From the NCBI GenBank assembly GCA_049724395.1, contig JAUGWO010000023.1:372001-436000 (forward strand): DNA of 64,000 bases. Direction: 5' to 3'. Shown here piece by piece: positions 1 to 14,641 of this stretch. Origin of the DNA: Spongospora subterranea f. sp. subterranea (taxonomy: Eukaryota; Endomyxa: Phytomyxea; Phytomyxea; Plasmodiophorida). Numbering within the stretch: the first letter of the stretch is position 1; every line of letters starts with the position of its first letter. The notes under the pieces are model-generated. The model had not been told where the DNA came from. It did not search any database and saw only the letters and a program-made list of their open reading frames with translations. A program made the translations under genes and the position numbers.

Positions 1-1681
<1,681 letters not shown>

Positions 1682-1935
1682 GATTGGGATATCTGCCTCC
1701 AGAGCTGCTATTCGCAGAAATCTGAATCAGTGAACAATGCAGTTAATTTCAATCGGCGGTTCAATACGCGCTGCTGTACTGGCCCCGCACATTCCATACT
1801 GGCGGCACGTAATAAACGGGCCAGTCATCTTCCACGTGTGGTGATTTGCGCATAAAGGATTGCGGGTTATGATGAATTCAACTGGAAGACTGAGCATGGA
1901 AAGCAAATTAATAGTTCGTGTTCAAAAGGGGAATG

Positions 1936-2450
1936 TTAAAATCGCTGCGTAAGTCGCCGCATAAAAAGATTGTCGTTTTGAAATGAAACAAAGGCAAACT
2001 GCCGATAATATCGTCTCATATTCTTCGTTGCCGTTGAGATAATAAATATTCGTGGTCGTTTCGTTTGGTACGGTGGAATCACTTCCTTGAGGAATCCAGG
2101 AGTTGTTGGTCGATTTTTTTGATCGAGTGAGGTGAAAATGGTCCAAAGAGAATATCCTGCTCCACTGAAATAAAATACAAGGCGGCACCTGCGGATGGCC
2201 AAGACTGATTAAATACTACCAGGTTGGGGATCATATTGCATGCAGAAGGCGAAGATTGGTATTGCAGCTGCAGTTTTACTGAAATTTATCGGCTGGGGAT
2301 ATGTGGATATTGATAGTAAGCTGAGCAGTATTTCTAAAGCTACCAAGTCATCCAGTCCAGCATTGCAGCTCCACCATTACACCGGGCTAGGTTTACTTCC
2401 AATATCACATGATCCCCGCCGACATTACATTCAAACTGAAACCCGGGCCA
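1936..2450 (-). CDS. Hypothetical small multi-exon protein (3' part)
   Basis: I do not recognise this family. Open, protein-like stretches on the minus strand read from about 2450 to the stop at 1936-1938. A first stretch contains ECNVGGDHVILEVNLARC, a second contains SVEQDILFGPFSPHSIKK, and the last ends in NLFMRRLTQRF. They are joined by plausible short GT-AG introns, one of them ending at the CAACGAAG near 2035. The stop lies about 255 bp upstream of the CDC48 paralog A start, on the same strand. The 5' end was not found and may run into the inverted repeat just upstream. Exon borders are inferred, and an alternative splice of the same stretch gives a different tail. Confidence 0.35.
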
Positions 2451-2459
2451 ACTACGAAT

Positions 2460-3428
2460 CAGTCGTCATTTTACGATGCCACCGGTTCGTAAGCAACCGT
2501 TAATTCAAAATGAATCGCAGAATACGATATTTGTCGAATGAAGACGCTGTCGTGGTTGAGGTTGACAGTACTGCCGACCTTTCGCGAACAGAAACTCAAT
2601 GGCGATGAAAGAAATGCAGTCGCGAAAATGATCAATTCGTGCCACCACGACCCCAGCGACAATGCGGAGCGAGTTCGTTTCAAGCGAGCCATCAATGATT
2701 ACCTACAATGTCCAGAAAAGTGTTCTCCAATGGATGCGGTTATAGCTATAAGCATTGACTACGATGGTCAAAAAAAGGCATTGTAATTTGAAACAAGGGC
2801 TAATGAGTGGGAAAGTGTATTGAACATTGGTTATCAATTGAATTGAAATAATTCAGGTTCGCTGGCAATTGTTGGATCGGGCGCCGCGATCTCAGTAACA
2901 CGCTTGTACAACTCAGTGCCATCTGGAAACAGCTCTTGAAATTGCCCACTTCGTCCAGTGCATCGTCAGATAGTGGACATACGATATCAAATTGGCTTTA
3001 AAAGGAACGATGGGATTATAATAATCCTCGAAACTTGTTCTAGAGTAATTTTAATCGGTTTTTGTTTCGTCAATTTGTGGACATGCGAGCTTGGAATATT
3101 TTCGTTTGATCATCGTAGTCAATGCTTATAGCCATAACCGCATCCATTGGAGAACACTTCTCTGAAATTTGTAGGTAATCATTGATGGCTCGCTTGAGAA
3201 GAACCCGCTCCGCATTGTCGCTGGGTTCGTGGTGGCACGAACTGATCATTTTCGCGACTGCATTTCTTTAATCGTCATTAAGTTTCTGGCGCTGACGACC
3301 GAGTAAGGGCATATTCCTTGACCATACTGTCGACCACGACAGCGTCTCCGTTCGACAAATCATCGTATTTCTGCGCGTCAATTTGAGTCAACGGTTGATT
3401 CGAATTGGTGGCACCGTTAAATAACGAC
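2460..3428. repeat. Inverted repeat, two diverged arms of about 310-320 bp
   Basis: Positions 2460-2770 and the reverse complement of 3107-3428 align over nearly their full length with scattered substitutions and small indels. Shared landmarks include GACGCTGTCGTGGT, AATGCAGTCGCGAAAATGATC and CCAATGGATGCGGTTAT. The spacer is about 335 bp. The better-kept frame in both arms reads a common peptide (NAVAKMI, SCHH, PSDNAERV, KRAINDYLQ, EKCSPMDAV), so the arms are an inverted duplication of a coding segment, not a transposon end pair. No flanking target duplication was seen. Confidence 0.85.
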
Positions 3429-3451
3429 AGATTCGCAGTCATAGGATCCAT
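2834..3451 (-). pseudogene. Hypothetical small gene, probably decayed, partly duplicated in inverted orientation
   Basis: From ATG at 3451 the minus strand reads MDPMTANLSLFNGATNS and continues for about 57 codons to a stop. The conserved peptide shared with the inverted copy (NAVAKMISSCHH to AISIDYDDQTK) follows in another frame after an in-frame TAA, and a last stretch ends in TIASEPELFQFN at the stop 2834-2836. The inverted partner at 2473-2786 is also interrupted at its start. Either both copies are dying or an intron and an indel are not resolved here. I see no family signature. The conserved stretch is rich in charged residues and carries one Cys-His-His cluster. Confidence 0.35.
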
Positions 3452-3683
3452 CTAAGCTAGTTACTGTAAATCGTTTTGTATTAGTTGAGCTGTGGGACAA
3501 TTTGCGAAACATCAGGCTTTGAGGTCTTTTCTAGCTTTTGGGCCATTTTCAGCTCTCCGAGTTGATCATTCCTAGACGGACTATTCGTAACTAAATCACG
3601 GAGTAATATTCAACGATCTTTCGCAGCTGGAAAGTTGATTGCCTTCCAGCGTCTTTGTTTCCATACATCAAGACACATTATTT

Positions 3684-4515
3684 CGGCGACACGATTCCTC
3701 ATTTGCCTCGTTTTGCGTTAGTGAGGTCGAAACGTAACTGATTCCAGGCACTGGGAGGACACTTGTTGCCTTGGAGCTCGGCGACACGATTCCTCATTTG
3801 CCTCGTTTTGCGTTAGTGAGGTCGAAACGTAACTGATTCCAGGCACTGGGAGGACACTTGTTGCCTTGGAGCTCGGCGACACGATTCCTCATTTGCCTCG
3901 TTTTGCGTTAGTGATGGTCGAAACGTAACTGATTCCATTGGGAGGACACTTGTTGCCTTGGAGCTCGGCGACACGATTCCTCATTTGCCTCGTTTTGCGT
4001 TAGTGAGGTCGAAACGTAACTGATTCCAGGCACTGGGAGGACACTTGTTGCCTTGGAGCTCGATTCCTCATTTGCCTCGTTTTGCGTTAGTGAGGTCGAA
4101 ACGTAACTGATTCCAGGCACTGGGAGGACACTTGTTGCCTTGGAGCTCGGCGACACGATTCCTCATTTGCCTCGTTTTGCGTTAGTGAGGTCGAAACGTA
4201 ACTGATTCCAGGCACTGGGAGGACACTTGTTGCCTTGGAGCTCGGCGACACGATTCCTCATTTGCCTCGTTTTGCGTTAGTGAGGTCGAAACGTAACTGA
4301 TTCCAGGCACTGGGAGGACACTTGTTGCCTTGGAGCTCGGCGACACGATTCCTCATTGCCTCGTTTTGCGTTAGTGAGGTCGAAACGTAACTGATTCCAG
4401 GCACTGGGACACTTGTTGCCTTGGAGCTCGGCGACACGATTCCTCATTTGCCTCGTTTTGCGTTAGTGAGGTCGAAACGTAACTGATTCCAGGCACTGGG
4501 AGGACACTTGTTGCC
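3684..4515. repeat. 95-bp tandem repeat (minisatellite), about 9 copies
   Basis: Unit starts are seen at 3684, 3779, 3874, 3966, about 4058, 4148, 4243, 4338 and 4429. The unit begins CGGCGACACGATTCCTCATT and ends in TTGTTGCCTTGGAGCT. Copies are nearly identical apart from short deletions: one lacks GCGACAC near 4060, and the last lacks AGG near 4410. 95 is not a multiple of 3, so the open stretch read through some copies on the minus strand is not a coding repeat. Confidence 0.97.
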
Positions 4516-5256
4516 ACCGCTACGTACCGGAAAGCAACATTTCCAATTTAGCCACGAATCAATAGCTTCTTCTACTACCCAAAACATACCAGCACAAAAA
4601 TTGCAAAACCAGAAGTTCTAGGCGAAACGCATACCATCTGCACCCGACTGACTAGAAGTATTCGTGGCTTTTTCGCAGCAAAACTAAAGTGCTTTGACAG
4701 TACATAACCTGTTGAAACGAGTGGCAAGTTGGCATCAATCATGTAGCGAAACTGAAGTGTAGCCGAATAAACACGCTAGCTAGGCAGAGGTTGTCAATAT
4801 TTCCCATCCAGTTGATATTGCTCTGATAATCAACCTCATTGACACCGAAATTGGAAGTTTTGTTTTAAGATAATTTGGGACTTGCTGGCGTGGCGTCCTA
4901 AAATCGCCCTCTTTTTCAAACACCGCAACACGAACGTCCCGGAACAATCATTTGCCTTGTTTCCCCTTTTTGCGTCGAGTAGGTTTCTGGTGAAAACACC
5001 AGTTTGCTGGGTTTCGGAAAACAAGGATAACAGTCACTGCTCAGAACAAGAGTTGACACAATTGCTAATTCGCTAGTGTGACGTTTGTGCATCAAAATAA
5101 AACCAAACCTTACAAGGAGCGTATGAGTGCATCGAAATAAAAAATGATCGAGCATTAGGACAAACGAAAAGCACCACAGCTAGAGAGAATCAATAAAAGT
5201 ACATTGAGTCAAGGAAGAAAAGATGTAGTTAATGGAATACGATAATCCTAGAAAAA
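4516..5256. other. Intergenic stretch downstream of CDC48 paralog B
   Basis: About 740 bp between the minisatellite and the CDC48-B stop. Short open frames occur on both strands (for example around 4836-5155) but none has an intron pattern, a motif or compositional support. I see no gene. Confidence 0.5.
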
Positions 5257-8355
<3,099 letters not shown>

Positions 8356-9198
8356 TGGTGCTACAATATATAACCGATCCTGATTTGACGAGTGAATGAT
8401 GCTTATAACCACAGACACAGTCCAGTTGAAGTCAAGTTACTCCTCTGCGACTAACTAGGAGGTTGCGCTGATGTGGACACCGGACAGCTGACTTGTGGGG
8501 CATTTAAGTTCGCTATGTGCCGCCGGGATAAATCCTGAGGTGCTGGAGAAGATATTGCGCCACTGGGCAATCGGATCCTGATTCCTGGCGAGGGGAAGAT
8601 TCTGCCAATTCGCAATCATTTTAGCGGATGCAGCTTGCTCCACACCAGCGTTGGCGCCATCAGATCGCGTTTATTGTAGTTAATCATTTTGAAATCTCTC
8701 TCAGAGGGGTCGTTTATTTTATATGTACACTCGCGATTGGATAATCAAAGACTTCAAGATAAATTGAATTTTACAAAACTGATGTATGAGACAGCCATTC
8801 CAGATTTGTTCAATGAAATTGCCGAAGCCAGCGCAAAATCCAAACGATAGATCTCTCACAGAAATAATGGTCAGAGTGGCAACAACACAATCAAGAAAAC
8901 TCGACCGTTCACATGGAACATGTTGCCGGTTCAATACGACACTTAATGTCCAGCAATTGTGTTGGAGTTTCGAGGTCATGGAAATGTGCCAACGTTGGAA
9001 AACCCATCTGTAAATACAAAAACAATGCAACGTTTTAATCGATCCAATGAGAAGGACGAGTCAATGAATGTTGAATTATCCAGCGCGGCTCAGTTGTGTA
9101 TGCTTTTTTGAACAGTCCCGGACCTGCGGCTTTTCATTTAGTGAGGAGGTTGAACCAAATCCATTGCCTACAATAGGAGTTTCCAGTCAGTTGGCATC
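8356..9198. other. Intergenic stretch upstream of CDC48-B, with exon-like fragments
   Basis: This 840-bp stretch holds the presumed promoter of CDC48-B. Two fragments look weakly protein-like: a minus-strand stretch at 8460-8680 (containing KMIANWQNLPLARNQDPIAQ) and a plus-strand stretch at about 8705-8854 (containing NFTKLMYETAIPDLFNEIAE, then a stop). Neither has a recognisable domain or a clear start, so they are noted but not called as genes. Confidence 0.4.
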
Positions 9199-9420
9199 AT
9201 GGACACGTCACAGGAAGTCTTGTTGTCCTCTGCTGTAAGACAAGAACATTATTTCGCGAGAAAGGTTTTTTTGCACGATTTCATTGATGGGAAAGACTCA
9301 ATATTAGACCAAAACTCATTTACTGACTCGGAAACAACGTCCGTCCCGAATTCTGAAATTCCAGTTCAATCCGACAATCTCCCTATCCTAAAAGAAGTTG
9401 ACGAACAATCTTCTGATTAA
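9199..9420 (+). CDS. Hypothetical acidic small protein or terminal exon
   Basis: ATG at 9199 opens 73 codons (MDTSQEVLLSSAVRQEHYFA...) to TAA at 9418-9420. The product is acidic and rich in Ser, Asp and Glu, with no signal peptide, membrane segment or known motif. It could be a short gene or the last exon of a plus-strand gene whose earlier exons lie at 8700-9190. It converges on the 3' end of TRM8 with about 195 bp between the stops. Composition gives only weak support. Confidence 0.3.
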   Translation: MDTSQEVLLSSAVRQEHYFARKVFLHDFIDGKDSILDQNSFTDSETTSVPNSEIPVQSDNLPILKEVDEQSSD

Positions 9421-9615
9421 TTGGGAGTACGTCCATATTCAGTCTTCTATACAGTACTAGTAATAGTTGCTGCATCGGCTACACATAAAATCAGCTGCAA
9501 GAAGATGCCACTCGTTTCTGGAGCTGGTTCGAAGTACACTTACAACTCAAAATCTTTGCTGATTTCCCGGCTGATATAGAGTCTGAAAAGCCAGTTTGAC
9601 ATCGTAGTTGTTAAT

Positions 9616-10918
9616 TTATGAAATTGCTATCCGCCGCCAGACGCTCATGTATGTCTGGCCGTTATTTTTCTTGACGCGGCGCGCCTCGTCTGTGGTGAAC
9701 ATTGCCGGAACGGCAACGTCATCAACCAGATCTGCGTCGGACACGCGCTCGAACAACGGATGTGCAGAGAATCGCTCTACCGTCCACGTATATAAATCCT
9801 CAACATCCGTAACATTATATACAAGCCCTCCAATCTGTGAATGACAATCTTTGAACCAATCCGGCATATAATGTTAACATCTGATTTCAAGTGCTAACAA
9901 ACAAATCTATACTACTGGCGGCGATTACGGTTTATGATACAAATCATTAAAAATAGGTTTGGAAACCGAAGTGATCAGAACTGCAAAATCAACGAAAAAG
10001 TTACCTGCATAGCGTAAGCATATTCGCTTAGAAGATTAGATGATATAATGCGACGCCTGTGGTTTGACTTCTTGAAATGCGGATCTGGAAACAGGAAAAA
10101 CATTTTTTGAAGCTGGCCTTTGGCAAAGAACCGCGTAAAGTATTTCATCACATTTGTGTTGCAGACACCGACGTTAGAATATGGCGCGAGCGCATTCTCC
10201 GTCCACGATGTACTGCCCTACGATGTTGTGTCAGATATTGATTGCGATTAACACGCAGTTACGTGAAATGGGAAACGGAAACTTGGTTAAAGAAATTCCA
10301 AGCAAACAATCCGAAGTACGCAAAGGTTTTGCCCAATATTTAAATAAATCAAGAGATGTTGCTGACTGTACGTGAACCTTGAAACAAATGAGAAACAAAA
10401 TTTACAGAACTGACACAGTTAGGACAACATAGAATTGCGATGAAGCTCAAAATTATTAATCCGACAGTACTTAAATATGACGTTAATGGGCAGGTTATTC
10501 ACAGTATAAGACTAGATAGAGTATGGCTGCGAGCCAATCACTTACCCGCTGCCCTGTCTGCAGGTCTTTTAGACGCTTCTCCACGTGCTTAACGACCTGA
10601 TCACGAATCTCCATGCCTAGAATTAACTGGCGCGGGTATATGGGCGAGAGGGCCTCCAGCAGGCCACCGAACCCACATCCAATATCCACAATGCGGACCG
10701 GGGGTAGACTATCTCCCGCATTGAACAAAGGGAAATACGCCTTCCAGTCGACAGCTTCAGGATTTTCTGGGCAATCTATCCACAAAGATCACTGATCTAT
10801 AGTGGCAAAGTTATGTAATTAACCACAGACCATATTGATCATTGAAGGCCAATGGGTTGATATGGGCTCGAATTCGTACGAACCGCTTACCCTGGCGGCG
10901 AGCGAAAGGTAGCGCCAT
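9616..10918 (-). CDS. TRM8: tRNA (guanine-N7-)-methyltransferase, TRM8/METTL1
   Basis: This is the catalytic subunit that puts m7G at position 46 of tRNA variable loops, normally with the WD-repeat partner TRM82/WDR4, which is not in this window. From ATG at 10918 the first exon gives [19 protein letters not shown], the counterpart of the family's KR(F/Y)YRQRAHSNP start. Later exons give [10 protein letters not shown], the SAM-binding [14 protein letters not shown] (near 10680), [18 protein letters not shown], the catalytic-loop [18 protein letters not shown] (near 10080) and [16 protein letters not shown] with HPLFERV near the end. It stops at 9616-9618. Introns are short, except for a longer gap between 9870 and 10010 whose borders I did not fix. 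The exon linking LQTGQ to the NVMKY exon is also uncertain. Confidence 0.93.
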
Positions 10919-11175
10919 CTGGAAGTTCCGGGGCATCGGGGGTCTGGTCCGTCCGTCCCATAGTCCGGCCTCGGGATCCGCCACGGCACTCTGTCCTTCA
11001 ACACATGGTATCGCAAGTTCACAACTTCACGCGGTTAGTAGTTGAATTGTTGTTTTCGCTTCAGAAATAGCAAGTAAATACTGAGAAATCACAAACACTT
11101 AATAACGGCGAATACAGTTGTATTCTGTTTTCATGACACGCTTGTTTGAAATTGCATGTGTTTTTTCTGAATCAT

Positions 11176-12577
11176 CTACACAATAAGGAGAATGGCAAAC
11201 CAGACCATGGTTACAATCGAAGGGCCCAAATCTGATTCTGATGAAACCACAATTTTTTGTGCTGGTATTGCCGGGTTCACAGTAGTTGTAGGTGCCATTG
11301 TTGTGGTCGGAGCTGTTTGATTGGTCGTTGTCGCCTGGCTCGTCCCATTTGTCATGGGTGGGGTCGTCGTACCTGGTGACGTCTGACTAGGCGTTGATGG
11401 CGAAGAAGTGGTTCTTGTCAACGTCGTTTTCGATCTTTTCGTTTTTCGCAGGGTTGTTTCCGTCATAGTTCTTTGGCTCAACGTTGTTTTCCTCATTGTC
11501 GTCTTTTTCATTGTCACTGCTCTCAGTGATGTGTTGTTAAAAACTTCAGTTTGCTTCAATGTGGTTTTCCTCGAAGCAGCATTTGATGTCGGTAAGGCCG
11601 GAAACGGTATCCCGCAATTGGGTTTGGAAATGGATGCGCCCTTGATGCTGTAAAGGGCGTTAGTTCCGCATCCGGATTGTCCAACCTTGACTACGCCATG
11701 CGAAATCGTGTCGAACAACGAATCAGCATATTCAATGCAGAGTAGCGTCAGCTCTTTCTGCAAAGTGTCCTCCACGCTCCATGAGCGACATGTCGATAAG
11801 CTTCACAACAAGTAGTTTAGTCAAATCCAATGCAGATAATAATCGTGTCTGTCACATCATATCGCTAAAAAGGAAGTGCAAAAATTTCCATTTAGAACTT
11901 TGGAAATAAATTTTTTCGACTCTTTGTTAAATAGGCACTTCCGGATATTACGACAAACCTAGCACAGTCCTGTTGGCAAGCGAGTGTGAAACTTCGGGCC
12001 CCTTCGAGAATCACTGTGCGGTTTTGAGATGGCTGGAATATTCTGGAGGTCGACCGTAGCACGTTTCCTGTATAAGACCCTGAGAAAACAGAGGTTAACT
12101 AACGATTAGAAACCGAAAAGCGCAGTAAAAGCGGCGAACGGATGATCACAATTTCGAATCTGAACAGCAGATAACAGTGGTCGGAAACTTATTTGGCTTG
12201 CCAAACTCGATCGAAGTTTCTATACCGCAGTTCATGTTGAAAACGATAAAATTATCAGGATTGACGAGAGACGCTGTCTTTTCGAATAGAATCCCGGACG
12301 CGGCGGTCAACTGCGGATCATGCACGGCGGGCGTCTGACATCGTCGAAGACTATAAACAGTGCACATGGTGTTGAGGCCCGTCGTGAACAGGAACGATTG
12401 ACACTGTTTGTCTGCGTTGCAACGCTCGGCACATTCTTTGACTGTAGCGATTCCGGCGATGACAACACCTTCAGATCCAGCAATGATATAGTCGTTGTCA
12501 GACACCAGAGCGTATCCGTTTGGTGTCTGACCATGAACATCAATGGCCATGAGCAGGATGAATATTAACAGCAACAT
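11176..12577 (-). CDS. Secreted PAN-domain, Thr/Ser-rich, probably GPI-anchored surface protein
   Basis: ATG at 12577 opens a strong signal peptide (MLLLIFILLMAIDVHG). Next comes a PAN/apple-like module with spaced cysteines (ECAERCNADKQCQSFLF, MCTVYSLRRCQ). A further exon at about 11957-12070 ends in LACQQDCAR and looks like a second cysteine module. The last exon (from 11775) holds a Thr/Ser-rich stalk with many TT, TTM and TTL repeats near 11300-11560. It ends in a short hydrophobic tail (IVTMVWFAILLIV) with no charged residues after it, as expected for GPI attachment. PAN modules bind protein or carbohydrate ligands. The stalk is probably heavily O-glycosylated. Borders of the middle exons are not certain. 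Confidence 0.65.
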
Positions 12578-12802
12578 TGTGTAGGAGATTTGGTGGCAAG
12601 CTATAATGTAAACCATCAGTGACAATGATTCCAGATGAATCTAGAATAGGCAAGATAATAATTTTTGAAAGAACTTGCTTTTACCCAGAATTATGATGTA
12701 GTATAATAAATATAATCTTGTTTTGATAGCACCTCTCGTAACGACACTGGTTTAATTTCTGCTCTGCTAGTCGTGTACCAATGATTGGAATTACGAGCAT
12801 AA

Positions 12803-13387
12803 TTACTCATCAAACGACAAAACATTGACGTTATGCTGACGATTTTTGCTAATTTTCTTTTTGGGTTTCGTTATGGTCGTCGACACATCACTTCTTCGAC
12901 GGAAGGCATGCCGACCTTGGGCCTCAAGTCGCTCCGCCTCGTCGGACACGTCATTAGGTGGAGATAAAGCAGTGATGGTGGCATCTTTTGCCGGTACGAC
13001 ACTGCTGAATTGGATCGCCTCTGAGGTTAACGGAATACTGGGTGGAGTGGATTCCGTTATCACAGTTTCACTGGTCTGGCCGGAGATCTGGGCAAGAAGG
13101 TCGGCGTTGCGCGGGTTGTTGAGCAACTCGTGACGAAACTCTTCCATGTTCACCACGACCGGCAACAAATCCCCGTCATTTCGCCGCCGTTCATTGCGTT
13201 CCATTTCTCGGGAATCATGAGCGGCTGCAGCCGCATGTAGTGACGATGCCGCCGTCAGCTCCGGGTGTTGTGTGTGAAACTCCTGAAGAAATTTTGGGAC
13301 CTGAACAGACTTTGAGAACCATAATCGCCAAGATAGGTACTGTCTAAAGACCTGCTTTGTGAACTGGACGCTCCCACGTTTTGACAT
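12803..13387 (-). CDS. DUF4604 / KIAA1143-like small protein
   Basis: The start MSKRGSVQF at 13387, the motif LPVVVNMEEF and the end VLSFDE (stop 12803-12805) match the order of landmarks in KIAA1143/DUF4604 proteins: an MSKR start, a PQVVVL core and a basic stretch followed by LLSFD. An intron of about 51 nt probably runs from the GTCTTTAGAC near 13350 to the CTGTTCAG near 13300, joining FTKQ to VPKFLQEF. The middle is longer and lower in complexity than in animal homologues (Ala/His, Ser/Thr/Pro-rich). The basic KPKKKISK stretch before the end would suit nuclear location. The family's function is not established. Confidence 0.5.
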   Translation of the reverse strand: MSKRGSVQFTKQVFRQYLSWRLWFSKSVQVPKFLQEFHTQHPELTAASSLHAAAAAHDSREMERNERRRNDGDLLPVVVNMEEFRHELLNNPRNADLLAQISGQTSETVITESTPPSIPLTSEAIQFSSVVPAKDATITALSPPNDVSDEAERLEAQGRHAFRRRSDVSTTITKPKKKISKNRQHNVNVLSFDE

Positions 13388-14641
13388 GCCTAGGAACGGA
13401 GATACTTGGTGCTGTAATAAACACTTGACAGCCCGAGGGAATGAGAAAATCCACTGAGTCCGTAGCCAGCTTCATTCAACATCATTGGCCAACCTTCAAC
13501 TACAGACCATTGTTGCCCGTGTAGCAGAATCGTTAATAAAATGCAACAGTGCAATTGTCCTTCTTATTCTCATGGCATACCTTTGTAGGTCTCATTGAGA
13601 ATCCTCAGGCTATTTGTGATTCAATGCAATATACATTTAATGGTTCTTTTGCTACTTTCATGGCATATTTTGGTCAGCATAGTAAGTAAAGCATAACAAT
13701 GGCGTTCTCATCCATGAGGAAGGAGAGATTGATGATAAGGAAATAAAAATGAAGAAGAAATGATAAAAAGAAAGAAGTAAGGTTGATGAACGCAAGCGAA
13801 CAACTGTTCGGACTGTAGAAGCTTCTGTGGACATTAACAGTCAATCTGAAAGGCTTGGAAAAACCTCGAAGAGGTGACACAACCTAAACAAAACAAAAAA
13901 TAAAGCAGGCTATGAGGAGCTGGCAATACCCGAGCAGCTACGATGATGGTACAAGCAGCATAAAATGGATGAGTCAAGAAAATCTAAGAAGTACAGCTCG
14001 CAAGAAACAATCTAGTAGTAACATTTTAAATGCTGAATGCATTTCCATGATATATAATGTTATCCAATAGCATTCATTATAATGTTATCCAATAGCATTC
14101 ATTCTCTCGTGTGTTCGAACACACGTTTCCCGGTCACAACAGCCTGACATCAGTTCCCGCTCAGTTCCTATCTGTATACTGATACAATTCTCCCATTTAC
14201 AATGTATATCATACTGCTGTTCGTTATCCGATATACTCCACAGTATACATTAACGCGGTATACAGTATATTTTTGAATTGAATATTAAATAACGATACAG
14301 ACGAGCGTTGATTAGCGACATATTACCGGTTATGGGCTATGTTCTGACGGGGGATCTCATTGCTACTAGTGTAGTGTTTTACATTACCTAGCATTCCGCT
14401 ATTTCAACCACAAGTAGAATCGTGAACAAATCATAGCTCTGGGAGAGTAGGCCTTAAAATAGATTCAAATACACTTGATCATTGCAGCAATCAATCGGCG
14501 ATACAACTCGATGACGGGCGTTATTGGTGTAGTAATGCATGATCGCTGGGTACCAAATCAAATCATCAAATATAATTAATGTCTGTTAGATATTAGAGCA
14601 TCTTCACCGCGCAGACCTAAATCTGTAATCAGCAGGGAGTT
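13388..14641. other. Intergenic region of about 1.25 kb
   Basis: I see no gene here. The region is AT-rich, with A/G-rich patches near 13730-13800 on the plus strand and a perfect short tandem duplication at 14054-14103. It separates the minus-strand cluster on the left from the plus-strand acidic repeat protein, so it may hold divergent promoters. Confidence 0.5.
14054..14103. repeat. Perfect 25-bp tandem duplication
   Basis: The 25-bp unit starting ATAATGTTATCCAATAGCAT and ending TCATT occurs twice, back to back, without mismatch. It contains a CCAAT box in each copy. Confidence 0.95.

Noticed and set aside
3908-4156. Minus-strand open frame with repeated VLPVPGISYVSTSLTQNEAN
   Set aside because: It is a read-through of the 95-bp minisatellite. 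It survives only where small deletions happen to keep frame, so it is not a protein repeat.
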